A DNA stretch of 64,000 nucleotides from Chitinophaga sp. YR573 (GCF_900110995.1 NZ_FOJF01000003.1:1178001-1242000), one strand, 5' to 3'; positions 1 through 9,602 are shown, counted from the stretch's first letter. A program made the numbers and translations. Notes: generated by a model not told the origin, from the sequence alone.

Positions 1-2630
1 AAGTAAGTGGTAATGATAAACCAGTTATCTCGGGTGTGGCGGAAGCCAACAGTACGGTAACTATCTATAGTGATGGGGTATCAGTTGGAACTACCACTGC
101 CGATGCTTCCGGTAACTATACTTATACCTTTACAACTTCGCTGACAGATGGCACACATGCGATTACTGTAACAGCAACTGATGCAATGGGTAATGTAAGC
201 TCATTGAGCCCGGCGTTAAATGTGATTGTTGATACAACTAAACCAACTACCCCAGCCGCACCTGTTAAAGTAAGCGGTAATGATAAACCAGTTATCTCTG
301 GTGTGGCAGAAGCCAACAGTACAGTAACTATCTATAGTGATGGGGTATCTGTTGGTACTACTACCGCTGATGCTTCCGGTAACTATACTTATACCTTTAC
401 AACTTCACTGACAGATGGTGCACATGCGATTACTGTCACTGCTACAGATGCAGTGGGTAATGTAAGTGATGCCAGTGCAGCGTTAAACGTAACAGTTGAT
501 ACAACTAAACCAACTACTCCAGGAGCACCTGTGAAAGTGAGTGGTAATGATAAACCAGTTATCTCTGGTGTGGCGGAAGCCAATAGTACCGTAACTATTT
601 ATAGTGATGGTGTAGCTGTTGGAACTACCACTGCCGATGCTTCCGGTAACTATACTTATACCTTTACAACTTCGCTGACAGATGGCACACATGCGATTAC
701 TGTCACTGCAACTGATGCAACAGGTAATGTAAGTGATGCCAGTGCAGCGTTAAATGTAACGGTTGATACTACTAAACCAACTACGCCAGCTGCACCGGTG
801 AAGGTGAGCGGTAATGATAAACCGGTTATCTCCGGTGTGGCGGAAGCTAACAGTACGGTAACTATCTATAGTGATGGGGTATCTGTTGGAACCACTACCG
901 CAGACGCTTCCGGTAATTATACTTATACCTTTACAACTTCGCTGACAGATGGTACACATGCGATTACTGTCACTGCTACAGATGCAGTGGGTAATGTAAG
1001 TGATGCCAGTGCAGCGTTAAACGTAACAGTTGATACAACTAAACCAACTACACCAGGAGCGCCTGTTAAAGTAAGTGGTAATGATAAACCAGTTATCTCT
1101 GGTGTGGCAGAAGCCAACAGTACAGTAACTATCTATAGTGATGGTGTATCTGTTGGAACTACTACCGCCGATGCTTCCGGTAACTATACTTATACCTTTA
1201 CAACTTCACTGACAGATGGTACACATGCGATTACTGTAACTGCTACAGATGCAATGGGTAATGTAAGTGATGCCAGTGCAGCGTTAAACATAACAGTTGA
1301 TACAACTAAACCAACTACACCAGGAGTACCTGTTAAAGTAAGTGGTAATGATAAACCGGTTATTTCAGGAGTAGCGGAGGCTAACAGCACTGTGACTATT
1401 TATAGTGATGGTGTATCTGTTGGTACTACCACCGCTGATGCTTCCGGTAATTATACTTATACATTTACAACTTCACTGACAGATGGTACACATGCGATTA
1501 CTATTACTGCTACCGATGCAACAGGTAATGTAAGTACTGCCAGTGCAGCATTAAATGTAATAGTTGATACAACTAAACCAACTACTCCAGCTGCGCCTGT
1601 TAAAGTAAGTGGTAATGATAAACCAGTTATCTCTGGTGTGGCGGAGGCTAACAGCACCGTAACTATCTATAGTGATGGGGTATCCGTAGGAACTACAACT
1701 GCCGATGCTTCCGGTAACTATACTTATACCTTTACAACTTCGCTGACAGATGGTACACATGCGATTACTGTAACAGCTACAGATGCAATGGGTAATGTAA
1801 GTGATGCCAGCCCTGCATTAAATGTAACGGTTGATACAACTAAACCAACTACACCAGCCGCACCTGTTAAAGTAAGTGGTAATGATAAACCAGTTATCTC
1901 CGGTGTGGCGGAAGCCAACAGTACGGTAACTATCTATAGTGATGGTGTATCAGTAGGAACTACTACCGCCGACGCTTCCGGTAATTATACTTATACCTTC
2001 ACCACTTCGCTGACAGATGGTACACATGCGATTACTGTTACTGCTACCGATGCAACAGGTAATGCAAGTAATGCCAGTGCAGCATTAAATGTAATAGTTG
2101 ATACAACTAAACCAACTACTCCAGCAGCACCTGTTAAAGTAAGTGGTAATGATAAACCAGTTATTTCAGGAGTAGCGGAAGCTAACAGCACTGTAACTAT
2201 TTATAGTGATGGTGTATCTGTTGGTACTACAACTGCCGATGCTTCTGGTAATTATACTTATACCTTCACCACTTCGCTGACAGATGGTACACATGCGATT
2301 ACTGTAACTGCCACCGATGCAGCGGGTAACGTAAGTACTGCCAGCCCTGCATTAAATGTAACGGTTGATACAACTAAACCAACTACACCAGCCGCACCTG
2401 TGAAGGTGAGCGGTAATGATAAACCAGTTATCTCTGGAGTGGCGGAAGCTAACAGTACGGTAACTATCTATAGTGATGGGGTATCTGTTGGAACCACTAC
2501 CGCAGACGCTTCCGGTAACTATACTTATACCTTCACCACTTCGCTGACAGATGGCACACATGCGATTACAGTAACAGCTACCGATGCAACAGGTAATGTA
2601 AGTAATGCCAGCGCAGCATTAAATATAATA
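1..2630 (+). repeat. Tandem array of near-identical 267-bp Ig-domain repeats
   Basis: Units start exactly every 267 bp at 228, 495, 762, 1029, 1296, 1563, 1830, 2097 and 2364, after a partial unit at 1-227. Units differ by only scattered, mostly synonymous changes and by a variable short patch (AVGNVSDAS, ATGNVSTAS, AMGNVSDAS and similar). The array is coding throughout and remains in frame because 267 is divisible by three. Such homogeneity implies recent duplication or gene conversion and makes copy-number change by recombination likely. Confidence 0.95.
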
Positions 2631-5600
2631 GTAGATACTACTAAACCAACTACGCCAGCTGCTCCGGTACTGGTGGGTGGTAACAATGGAGTTATCAATA
2701 CAAGTAAGCCAACTATTAAAGGTGTAGCAGAAGCGAATGCTACTGTCATCATCTATAAAGGAGGAATAGCCATTGATTCTGTAACAGCAGATGCCAGCGG
2801 TAATTACACCTACACATTTGTGACAGCCTTAGCTGATGGTACTTACAGCATTACTGTAAAAGCGAAAGATGCTGCTGGTAATGTAAGCGCTGCAAGTCCT
2901 GCGTTAAGCATCACAGTAGATACTACTAAACCAACTACACCGGCAGCACCAATATTGGTAGGCGGCAACAATGGTTTAACCAATGATGCGACACCGGATA
3001 TTAAAGGAGTATCAGAAGCTAACAGCACCGTAACTATTTATCGTGATGGGGTAGCGGTTGGTACCACAACAGCAGATGCAAGCGGTAATTATACTTATAC
3101 ATTCCCAGCTAGTTTGACAGATGGTGCACATGCTATCACTGTTACTGCTACTGATGCCGCAGGTAATGTAAGTGCAGCCAGCCCTGCATTAAATATTACG
3201 ATAGATACTGTTAAACCAGCTACGCCATCAGCACCTTTACTGGTAGGTGGTATTAACGGTGTAACGACCGATGCTACACCGGATATTAAAGGAGCGGCAA
3301 ATGTTAATAACACGATCAATATCTATAGCGATGGTATATGGGTAGGTCTTACTACTACAGATGCCAGTGGTAATTATGCTTATACATTTATCACTACACT
3401 CCCAGACGGTGCACACGCTATTACTGTAACTGCTACCGATGCAGCGGGTAATGTAAGCGCATTCAGTCCTGCATTAAATATCAAAGTAGATACACAAACA
3501 CCATCCACACCAGCTGCTCCGGTACTGGTAGGTGGTAACAATGGTGTGATCAATATCAATAAACCAACTATTAAGGGTGTGGCAGAAGCGAGTGCTACTG
3601 TCATCATCTATAAAGGTGGTACTGTACTGGATTCTGTGATAGCAGATGCCAGTGGCAATTACGCTTACACATTCGTAACAGCGCTGGCGGATGGTACTTA
3701 CAGCGTTACCGTGAAGGTGAAAGATGCTGCAGGTAACACCAGCGGAATGAGCCCGGCACTGAGCTTTACTGTAGATACTGCTGCACCAGCTACTCCGACA
3801 GCTCCTGTACTTGTAGGTGGCAACAATGGTGTAACCAATGATGCTACACCGGATATTACCGGTAAGGCAGAGGCTAACAGCACCGTAAGCATTTACCTGG
3901 ATGGAGTGAAAGTCGGTACTGCAACAGCAAATGCCAGTGGAAACTACACATACACATTCGTAACAGCACTGGCAGATGGGGCTCATGCTATCACTGTGAC
4001 TGCAACGGATGCAGGTGGTAATGTAAGTGCTTTCAGTCCTGCATTGAACATTACTGTTGATGCTTCTGCACCAGTTGCGCCGCCAGCTCCTGTATTAGTA
4101 AGTGGCAGCAATAACAAAACAACAGATCCTACTCCTGATATTAAGGGTACTGCAGCAGCCAACAGCACAATCACCATTTATAGCGATAATGTGAAAGCAG
4201 GTACTGCAGTAGCAGATGCCAGCGGTAATTACACCTTTACATTTGTAAATGATCTGCTGGACGGTACGCGCAGTATTACGGTGACAGCTACTGATGGTGC
4301 AGGTAATGTTAGTCCTGTGAGTCCTGCACTGAGCATCCTGATAGATGCACATGCACCAGGCAAACCAACAGCTCCTGTATTAATGAGCGGATCGAATAAT
4401 ATTACGAATGATGCCACTCCGGACCTCGCAGGTAAAGCAGAAGCCAACAGTTCAGTGACTATCTATAATGATGGTGTTGTAGTGGGTACTGCTACTGTAG
4501 ATGCCAGTGGTAATTACACCTATACTTATACTACTGCACTGGAAGACGGTTCTCATGTGGTAACGGTAACGGCTACGGATGACGCAGGTAATGTAAGTCC
4601 TGCCAGTCCTGCACTGAACTTCTCCGTTGATACACATGCACCGGGTACACCAACAGCGCCGGTATTGGTTGGCAACAGCGATTATCTTACCAACAGTGCC
4701 ACTCCAACAGTTACCGGTAAAGCAGAACCAAACAGTATCGTAACAGTTTATGCTGATGGTGTGGCTGCTGGTACTGCACAGGTAGACGCCAACGGTAATT
4801 ATACTTTCACCTTCCCTGTGGGAATGAGTGATGGTCCGCATGCAATCACAGCAAGAGCTACAGACCTGGCAGGTAACAGCAGTGAATCAGCTAGTCCGGC
4901 ATTGAATATTGTAATAGATACCAAACCACCGGCTACTCCGTATACACCTGTATTGGTTGATGCTGTGGTGGATGGTGTGGTCCCTAACGGTAAACCGACT
5001 GTAACAGGTATGGTAGATCCGAATACGACCGTGACTATCTACGAGAATGGGGTAGCAGTGGGTACTACCAAAGCAGACAGCACAGGTAAATGGACATACA
5101 CCTTTGAGACACCGCTCTCCAATGCTGCTCATGCGGTTACTGTAACAGCAACAGATGCTGCTGGTAATGTAAGTGCATTCAGTCCTGCATTAAACTTCGT
5201 TGTTGATGCACATACGCCGGATGTTCCGCTGCCTCCAAGACTGCCAGGTGTAAATGGTAAAACAAATACAACTACACCAAATATTACCGGTCAGGGTGAA
5301 CCTGGTACACTGATCACTATCTATACAGATGGTACGAAGAGTGGTACTGCGTTAGTAGATGCAAATGGTAACTGGACATACAAATACAATCCGCCATTAT
5401 CAGAATCTGCTCATAATATCTATGTAACAGCATCAAAAGCTGATGGTACTTACGAGAGCGGACATAGTGAAACAGTTATATTAACGATTACGCTGAAAGG
5501 GCCTGCCGTTGTACTTACATCCAATGCCAATGCAGGAGCTATTGTGAACAGCACCTTAACGGTGACTGTCACCTTCGCCGATGCAGTGAGTGGATTCAGC

Positions 5601-6041
5601 TGGGATGATGTGGTAGTTACAAACGGTAAGGTAACCGGCTTCACACAGGTATCTTCAGGTATCTATCAGGTACTGGTTACCTCTACAGAGAATGGTATCG
5701 TAACAGTAGAAGTTCCTTCCGCTGTGGCAGTTGATATTATCGGTAACGGCAACATTGCGTCAGATATCTTATCCATCAATATGACGCCAGCAGAAGGTAT
5801 AGCACAGGTATATCCAATGCCTTCTATAGATGTGATGAATGTACGTTTCTCAGGAATCAACAATGCGAGAGGATTGGTGAGTCTGACGAATATGGCCGGA
5901 CAGGTTTTAATGAACCAGCCGATCATTATTAAGAATGGTGTGGTAGGGCTGAATGTACAGAGACTGCCAGGTGGTACTTATGTATTACTGGTGACCGTGA
6001 AGGATGCAACTTATCATATGACAGTTGTTATAGCGAGATAA
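1..6041 (+). CDS. Giant Ig-like repeat surface protein with T9SS C-terminal sorting domain (5' end outside window)
   Basis: The open frame runs in from the left edge (first whole codon at position 3), so the N-terminus and signal peptide are missing; about 2012 residues are visible. It is built from bacterial Ig-like modules: ten near-identical 89-residue copies (the first cut), then about ten more divergent 89-95-residue copies, each with the pattern VDTTKPTTP...GNYTYTF...DGTHAITVTATDAxGNVS. A different Ig-like module follows (around nt 5500-5770), then a roughly 80-residue end with the features of a T9SS type A sorting domain (VYPMPS, NMAGQV, LPGGTYVLLV). Such proteins are exported by T9SS and held on the cell surface, commonly as adhesins; the ligand is unknown. 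The next gene is porV, the T9SS protein that binds such sorting domains. A terminator hairpin separates the two. Calling it a surface adhesin is inference from architecture. Confidence 0.9.
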   Translation, partial: VSGNDKPVISGVAEANSTVTIYSDGVSVGTTTADASGNYTYTFTTSLTDGTHAITVTATDAMGNVSSLSPALNVIVDTTKPTTPAAPVKVSGNDKPVISGVAEANSTVTIYSDGVSVGTTTADASGNYTYTFTTSLTDGAHAITVTATDAVGNVSDASAALNVTVDTTKPTTPGAPVKVSGNDKPVISGVAEANSTVTIYSDGVAVGTTTADASGNYTYTFTTSLTDGTHAITVTATDATGNVSDASAALNVTVDTTKPTTPAAPVKVSGNDKPVISGVAEANSTVTIYSDGVSVGTTTADASGNYTYTFTTSLTDGTHAITVTATDAVGNVSDASAALNVTVDTTKPTTPGAPVKVSGNDKPVISGVAEANSTVTIYSDGVSVGTTTADASGNYTYTFTTSLTDGTHAITVTATDAMGNVSDASAALNITVDTTKPTTPGVPVKVSGNDKPVISGVAEANSTVTIYSDGVSVGTTTADASGNYTYTFTTSLTDGTHAITITATDATGNVSTASAALNVIVDTTKPTTPAAPVKVSGNDKPVISGVAEANSTVTIYSDGVSVGTTTADASGNYTYTFTTSLTDGTHAITVTATDAMGNVSDASPALNVTVDTTKPTTPAAPVKVSGNDKPVISGVAEANSTVTIYSDGVSVGTTTADASGNYTYTFTTSLTDGTHAITVTATDATGNASNASAALNVIVDTTKPTTPAAPVKVSGNDKPVISGVAEANSTVTIYSDGVSVGTTTADASGNYTYTFTTSLTDGTHAITVTATDAAGNVSTASPALNVTVDTTKPTTPAAPVKVSGNDKPVISGVAEANSTVTIYSDGVSVGTTTADASGNYTYTFTTSLTDGTHAITVTATDATGNVSNASAALNIIVDTTKPTTPAAPVLVGGNNGVINTSKPTIKGVAEANATVIIYKGGIAIDSVTADASGNYTYTFVTALADGTYSITVKAKDAAGNVSAASPALSITVDTTKPTTPAAPILVGGNNGLTNDATPDIKGVSEANSTVTIYRDGVAVGTTTADASGNYTYTFPASLTDGAHAITVTATDAAGNVSAASPALNITIDTVKPATPSAPLLVGGINGVTTDATPDIKGAANVNNTINIYSDGIWVGLTTTDASGNYAYTFITTLPDGAHAITVTATDAAGNVSAFSPALNIKVDTQTPSTPAAPVLVGGNNGVININKPTIKGVAEASATVIIYKGGTVLDSVIADASGNYAYTFVTALADGTYSVTVKVKDAAGNTSGMSPALSFTVDTAAPATPTAPVLVGGNNGVTNDATPDITGKAEANSTVSIYLDGVKVGTATANASGNYTYTFVTALADGAHAITVTATDAGGNVSAFSPALNITVDASAPVAPPAPVLVSGSNNKTTDPTPDIKGTAAANSTITIYSDNVKAGTAVADASGNYTFTFVNDLLDGTRSITVTATDGAGNVSPVSPALSILIDAHAPGKPTAPVLMSGSNNITNDATPDLAGKAEANSSVTIYNDGVVVGTATVDASGNYTYTYTTALEDGSHVVTVTATDDAGNVSPASPALNFSVDTHAPGTPTAPVLVGNSDYLTNSATPTVTGKAEPNSIVTVYADGVAAGTAQVDANGNYTFTFPVGMSDGPHAITARATDLAGNSSESASPALNIVIDTKPPATPYTPVLVDAVVDGVVPNGKPTVTGMVDPNTTVTIYENGVAVGTTKADSTGKWTYTFETPLSNAAHAVTVTATDAAGNVSAFSPALNFVVDAHTPDVPLPPRLPGVNGKTNTTTPNITGQGEPGTLITIYTDGTKSGTALVDANGNWTYKYNPPLSESAHNIYVTASKADGTYESGHSETVILTITLKGPAVVLTSNANAGAIVNSTLTVTVTFADAVSGFSWDDVVVTNGKVTGFTQVSSGIYQVLVTSTENGIVTVEVPSAVAVDIIGNGNIASDILSINMTPAEGIAQVYPMPSIDVMNVRFSGINNARGLVSLTNMAGQVLMNQPIIIKNGVVGLNVQRLPGGTYVLLVTVKDATYHMTVVIAR
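2631..5493 (+). repeat. Diverged continuation of the Ig-domain repeat array
   Basis: From 2631 the repeats keep the same protein fold signature but lengthen (the first is 285 bp) and carry a different opening strand (PVLVGGNNGV...TPDIKG in place of PVKVSGNDKPVISG). Divergence grows toward the C-terminal end of the protein; about ten copies are recognisable. This contrasts with the homogenised block before it. Confidence 0.85.
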
Positions 6042-6049
6042 AGAGAGTT

Positions 6050-6079
6050 GTCCCGGCAATGAATATTGCCGGGACTTTT
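6050..6079 (+). terminator. Hairpin terminator after the giant surface protein
   Basis: A perfect 11-bp stem (GTCCCGGCAAT / ATTGCCGGGAC) with a GAAT loop is followed by TTTT. It lies 8 bp after the stop codon and 21 bp before the porV start, so it should reduce read-through from the surface protein into porV. Confidence 0.8.
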
Positions 6080-6099
6080 AAAGAAAACAAATTTATCAG

Positions 6100-7221
6100 A
6101 TGAGACAATTTTCTTTCCTGGCCATTTTATTTGTGATGTGGATGCCAGCGATGATCCAGGCACAGGATTTTAGCAAGATCCTGAATGTTGCTTCATCAGC
6201 AGCTCCTTTTTTGCGGATTTCTCCGGATGCACGGGCAGGAGGGATGGGGGAAGCAGGCATTGCCACCTCTCCCGATGCGAATGCATCTTTTTACAATCTT
6301 TCCAAAATAGTGTTCAATACTTCTCCCAATGCTGTAGCTGCCAATTACACACCCTGGTTAAGAGGTATCAGCAGTAATATATACCTGGCAACTATAACTG
6401 GTTATCACAAACTGGATGAAATGCAGGCTATTAGTGCTTCGTTACGGTATTTTAGTCTGGGTAACCTGCAGTTTTCCGATGCATCCGGTAATATGCTTGG
6501 CAGTTCTCATCCCAGGGAATTTTCATTCGAAGGAGGATATTCACGTAAACTGAGTGATAAACTGAGTATTGCCCTGGCTGCCCGTTTCATTAATTCTAAA
6601 TTAGCCAGCGGAGCTGCGAACAACTCATTAACAACCTATAAAGCCGGTAGTGCATTCGGCGTAGATCTCTCTGCGTTTTATACCGACCTTAATGAGGCCG
6701 GGAAAGGATATGCATTCGGCGCTACCCTTACCAACCTGGGTTCCAGGGTAAATTACAGCAGTAACACTACATCCAAAGAATTCCTTCCTGCTAATTTAGG
6801 GTTGGGAGCGTCTTATACGATGCCGCTGGATGATCAGAAGAGCAAGTTCCTGTTTGCGCTGGACATTAACAAGCTACTAACACCAGTACCTCCGACGGAT
6901 TCTGCGGGGATTGCTGAGTATTACAAAGGCAGTGTTGTGACAAGTTATTTCAAGTCTTTCGGTGGAGATAATGGCGGCTTAAAGGCTTTCCAGTTTTCAC
7001 TCGGAACAGAATACAGTTATAAGAATGAGTTTTTTATAAGAGCGGGTTATTTCTATGAAGATAAATATCATGGCGGCCGTAACTACCTCACTACAGGAGT
7101 AGGTTACAAATATGAAACTGCCATGTTTAATATCGCTTATGTAGTGCCTTCGGGCAGCGGTATTACCAAAAGTCCACTATCCAATACACTCCGGTTTGGA
7201 GTAACTGTTACCATTCCGTAA
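6100..7221 (+). CDS. porV: Type IX secretion outer membrane protein PorV
   Basis: A 373-residue protein with a signal peptide ending in IQAQ, followed by the hallmark PorV start (FLRISPDARAGGMGEAGIA) and asparagine/proline-rich NASFYNLSKI segments. The remainder alternates amphipathic strands typical of a FadL-like 14-strand outer membrane barrel and ends in an aromatic/hydrophobic strand (LRFGVTVTIP). PorV shuttles T9SS cargo from the SprA/Sov translocon to the surface attachment complex by binding the cargo C-terminal domain. Its position right behind a giant T9SS cargo, and the presence of sprA in the same window, fit this role. Length and motifs match the family; the assignment is strong. 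Confidence 0.93.
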   Translation: MRQFSFLAILFVMWMPAMIQAQDFSKILNVASSAAPFLRISPDARAGGMGEAGIATSPDANASFYNLSKIVFNTSPNAVAANYTPWLRGISSNIYLATITGYHKLDEMQAISASLRYFSLGNLQFSDASGNMLGSSHPREFSFEGGYSRKLSDKLSIALAARFINSKLASGAANNSLTTYKAGSAFGVDLSAFYTDLNEAGKGYAFGATLTNLGSRVNYSSNTTSKEFLPANLGLGASYTMPLDDQKSKFLFALDINKLLTPVPPTDSAGIAEYYKGSVVTSYFKSFGGDNGGLKAFQFSLGTEYSYKNEFFIRAGYFYEDKYHGGRNYLTTGVGYKYETAMFNIAYVVPSGSGITKSPLSNTLRFGVTVTIP

Positions 7222-7276
7222 GAACCAAGAATAAGAACCAAGAAATAGTCTATCCTATAATCCCTATGCCTACGAA

Positions 7277-7302
7277 AAGGGCTGCTCCCCGGAGCAGCCC
7301 TT
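7277..7302 (+). terminator. Hairpin after porV
   Basis: Inverted repeat AAGGGCTGCTCC / GGAGCAGCCCTT with a very short CC loop, 55 bp after the porV stop. There is no long T-run, so termination is likely but not certain. Confidence 0.6.
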
Positions 7303-7316
7303 ACCATTTGTCCAAA

Positions 7317-7349
7317 TTTTGGCAGAATTATTGTTTTTTTTGTACTTTC
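7317..7349 (+). promoter_or_regulatory. Bacteroidota-type promoter upstream of the sugar isomerase-like gene
   Basis: A TTTTG box at 7317-7321 and TACTTTC at 7343-7349, with about 21 bp between, fit the TTTG / TAnnTTTG consensus of the phylum with one mismatch. The start codon at 7384 is about 34 bp downstream. The same extended layout (TTTTG, CAGAAT, T-run, TGTACTTTC) recurs at 35900-35929. Confidence 0.5.
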
Positions 7350-7383
7350 CATTAATTATGTGCCACGTTCAAAATTTAAAAAC

Positions 7384-8358
7384 ATGAATTCCAGGAGACT
7401 TTTTATGCAACAGGCCGGCCTGATCGCTGCCGGATTAATGATTAACCCATCTGATATCTTTAGCAGAGGAAATGCTAATACTATCAGTAAAATCGGCATT
7501 CAGTTATATACCCTTCGCGACCAGCTTGGAAAAGATGTGAAAGGGACCATTGAAAAGGTGGCGCAAACAGGGTTTGCACATGTAGAAACCTATTATGGTT
7601 ATAAAGGACCTAAACAGGCAGACCAGTTCTGGGGATTAGACCCTAAAGGGCTTTCTTCCCTGTTAAAGGCAAATAAACTGGTTACTCATAGTGGCCATTA
7701 TCAGCTGGATGAGTATTTAACCCGTGGTAACGGAAAGGATGAAGCGCTGAAAGTGCAGATTGATATTGCAAAAGAACTGGGTCAGGAATACCTGGTAGTA
7801 CCGGTGCCTCCCCATGCATTATGGGATAAACTGACTTCCGATGATTTTAAATTCATGGCTACCCAGTTGAATAAAGCGGGTGAGCTGGCGAAGAAATCAG
7901 GTTTGAAGGTGGGATATCATAATCACTTCTGGGAATTCAGACAACTGGCAGATGTAAAGACTACCGGTTATGAGATCATGTTAAAAGAAACAGAAGCTTC
8001 CCTGGTGAGTTTTGAACTGGATCTTTTCTGGGCAATTAAAGCAGGCAGTGATCCTGTTGCATTGTTTAAGAAATATCCGGGCCGTTTCGCCATGTGGCAT
8101 GTAAAGGATATTGATAAATCTGCTACTGAGAAGATTGCTGGTGGAGATGCAGACCATAAAACTTCTATGGAGATATTACCATTGGTGAAATTTGCAGAAG
8201 TTGGCAGTGGTGCTGTTGATTTCAAAACTATTTTTGCGAATGCCAGTACAGCAGGCGTGAAATATGCTTTTGTAGAACAGGACCAGATTTCAATAGATCC
8301 TTTTGTAAGTATTAAAAAGAGTTATGATTACGTGACAAGTAATCTGCTGAAGAAATAA
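7384..8358 (+). CDS. Exported sugar phosphate isomerase/epimerase-like TIM-barrel protein
   Basis: I chose the ATG at 7384 rather than the upstream in-frame GTG at 7360: it begins directly with a twin-arginine-type signal (SRRLFMQQAG) and is preceded by an A-rich leader. The 324-residue product is an AP-endonuclease-2/xylose-isomerase-like barrel. Likely metal or substrate ligands are in YHNHFWEF, SFELDLFW, WHVKDID and the late FVEQD. Members of this family isomerise or epimerise sugars or inositol derivatives, with divalent metal. Exported Bacteroidota homologues often sit near glycan-degradation genes, but the substrate here cannot be named. It has its own promoter and is followed by a very long perfect hairpin. 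Confidence 0.8.
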   Translation: MNSRRLFMQQAGLIAAGLMINPSDIFSRGNANTISKIGIQLYTLRDQLGKDVKGTIEKVAQTGFAHVETYYGYKGPKQADQFWGLDPKGLSSLLKANKLVTHSGHYQLDEYLTRGNGKDEALKVQIDIAKELGQEYLVVPVPPHALWDKLTSDDFKFMATQLNKAGELAKKSGLKVGYHNHFWEFRQLADVKTTGYEIMLKETEASLVSFELDLFWAIKAGSDPVALFKKYPGRFAMWHVKDIDKSATEKIAGGDADHKTSMEILPLVKFAEVGSGAVDFKTIFANASTAGVKYAFVEQDQISIDPFVSIKKSYDYVTSNLLKK

Positions 8359-8387
8359 GGGCTCCGTACGGAGTCTCGTATCTATAG

Positions 8388-8453
8388 AAAGTAAGTTATC
8401 CAACAAAAAAACGACTCTTGATAGAGTCGTTTTTTTGTTGGATAACTTACTTT
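8388..8453. terminator. Perfect 31-bp stem hairpin between isomerase-like and hydrolase genes
   Basis: Two 31-nt arms (8388-8418 and 8423-8453) are exactly complementary around a TGAT loop. An internal A7/T7 tract gives terminator character in either direction. The right arm ends in TACTTTTG (8448-8455), a full TAnnTTTG box, 38 bp before the next start codon, so the hairpin overlaps a possible promoter element. A matching -33 box at the usual distance is not evident. Confidence 0.75.
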
Positions 8454-8492
8454 TGGGCTATAATACAGTTAACCATTAACCTTAACAAAACA

Positions 8493-9539
8493 ATGATGTT
8501 ACAACGTTCAATCTATGTTTGTGCTATAATAGCGTCTCTTTTTCTCATGTCCTGCACCTCGCCCGCGGGGCCTTCTAAAACTACTACTGATTATTTTGCA
8601 CCAGCTGATTCCGGTGTGCAGGTAGCTGGTATAAAAATAATCCCCATTACAACACCAAAAGGGAAGTTCAATGTATGGACTAAAACAATTGGTAATAACC
8701 CTACTATTAAGGTATTACTGTTAGCAGGCGGACCTGGTGTCAGTCATGAGTACCTGGAAGCATTTGAAAGCTTTTTCCCTAAAGAAGGCATTGAGTTTAT
8801 CTATTATGATCAGTTAGGTTGCGGATATTCTGATAATCCAAAAGATACTTCTTTATTTGATCTCGACCGTTACGTGGAAGAAGTAGAACAGGTGCGTACC
8901 GCATTACACCTGGACAGCACTAACTTTTACCTTTACGGGCATTCATGGGGTGGTATCCTGGCTATGCAATATGCAGTAAAATACCAGCATCATCTTAAAT
9001 CACTGATTATTTCGGATATGATGCCAAGTGCGGCAGATTATAATAAGTATTCAGAAGATGTACTGGCCAAACAAATGGACCCACTGGTGCTGGATACGCT
9101 GCGTCAGATTGAGGCAAAAGGTGATTTCGGGAACCCTAAATACATGGAGCTGCTGATGCCGAATTATTATGCACAGCATATATGCAGACTTGATCCATGG
9201 CCGGAGCCATTATTACGCGCGCTTGGAAGACTAAACAACGATCTGTATGTAACTATGCAGGGACCCAGTGAATTTGGATTGAGAGGTAAACTGCTCAGCT
9301 GGGATGTAAAACCTCAGTTAGCAGGATTAACCATTCCCGTACTGAGTATAGGTGCCAAATATGATAGCATGGATCCTGAAGCAATGAAATGGTTGGCACA
9401 TACCGTGAAGAATGGTAGTTACCTGTATTGCCCTAATGGCAGTCATATGTCTCTCTATGATGATCAACAGGTATATATGAATGGTATTATCAGATTTATC
9501 AAAGAAATAGATGGAGGAGCTAAAAAAATAACACTCTGA
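8493..9539 (+). CDS. Alpha/beta-hydrolase lipoprotein, proline iminopeptidase-like (S33)
   Basis: The start at 8493 (or the adjacent ATG at 8496) gives a lipoprotein signal with lipobox LMSC, residues 18-21 of the precursor. An upstream in-frame TTG start lies inside the long hairpin and is unlikely. The 348-residue enzyme carries the oxyanion motif GGPG, the nucleophile elbow GHSWGG, and a late acid/His pair in YDSMDPE and PNGSHMS, in the order of the alpha/beta-hydrolase catalytic triad. The GGPG plus GHSWGG combination is typical of proline iminopeptidases, which release N-terminal proline from peptides; amide or ester hydrolysis of another substrate remains possible. It would sit in the envelope, lipid-anchored. 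It ends at a bidirectional terminator facing the next minus-strand operon. Confidence 0.8.
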   Translation: MMLQRSIYVCAIIASLFLMSCTSPAGPSKTTTDYFAPADSGVQVAGIKIIPITTPKGKFNVWTKTIGNNPTIKVLLLAGGPGVSHEYLEAFESFFPKEGIEFIYYDQLGCGYSDNPKDTSLFDLDRYVEEVEQVRTALHLDSTNFYLYGHSWGGILAMQYAVKYQHHLKSLIISDMMPSAADYNKYSEDVLAKQMDPLVLDTLRQIEAKGDFGNPKYMELLMPNYYAQHICRLDPWPEPLLRALGRLNNDLYVTMQGPSEFGLRGKLLSWDVKPQLAGLTIPVLSIGAKYDSMDPEAMKWLAHTVKNGSYLYCPNGSHMSLYDDQQVYMNGIIRFIKEIDGGAKKITL

Positions 9540-9541
9540 TT

Positions 9542-9591
9542 TTTTAAATGTAAAGAGCTACCCGTTTAGGAGTAGCTCTTTACATTTAAAA
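9542..9591. terminator. Bidirectional terminator between convergent genes
   Basis: A 20-bp stem (TTTTAAATGTAAAGAGCTAC and its complement) with an 11-nt loop, lying just after the hydrolase stop and 12 bp before the 3' end of the opposing FAD oxidoreductase gene. A- and T-rich stem bases give T-runs on both strands. Confidence 0.85.
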
Positions 9592-9602
9592 TGTACATAA
9601 AC

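Noticed and set aside
1..2630. CRISPR-like array suspicion
   Set aside because: Repeats are 267 bp, coding and contiguous with no unique spacers.
122..2752. Series of 60-75-residue minus-strand frames repeating every 267 bp
   Set aside because: They are antisense shadows of the Ig repeats, carried along by the period of the array; none has a start context or family likeness.
3474..3986. 170-residue minus-strand open frame
   Set aside because: Cys/Tyr/Ser-rich antisense of the Ig repeats in a shifted frame; no recognisable domain.
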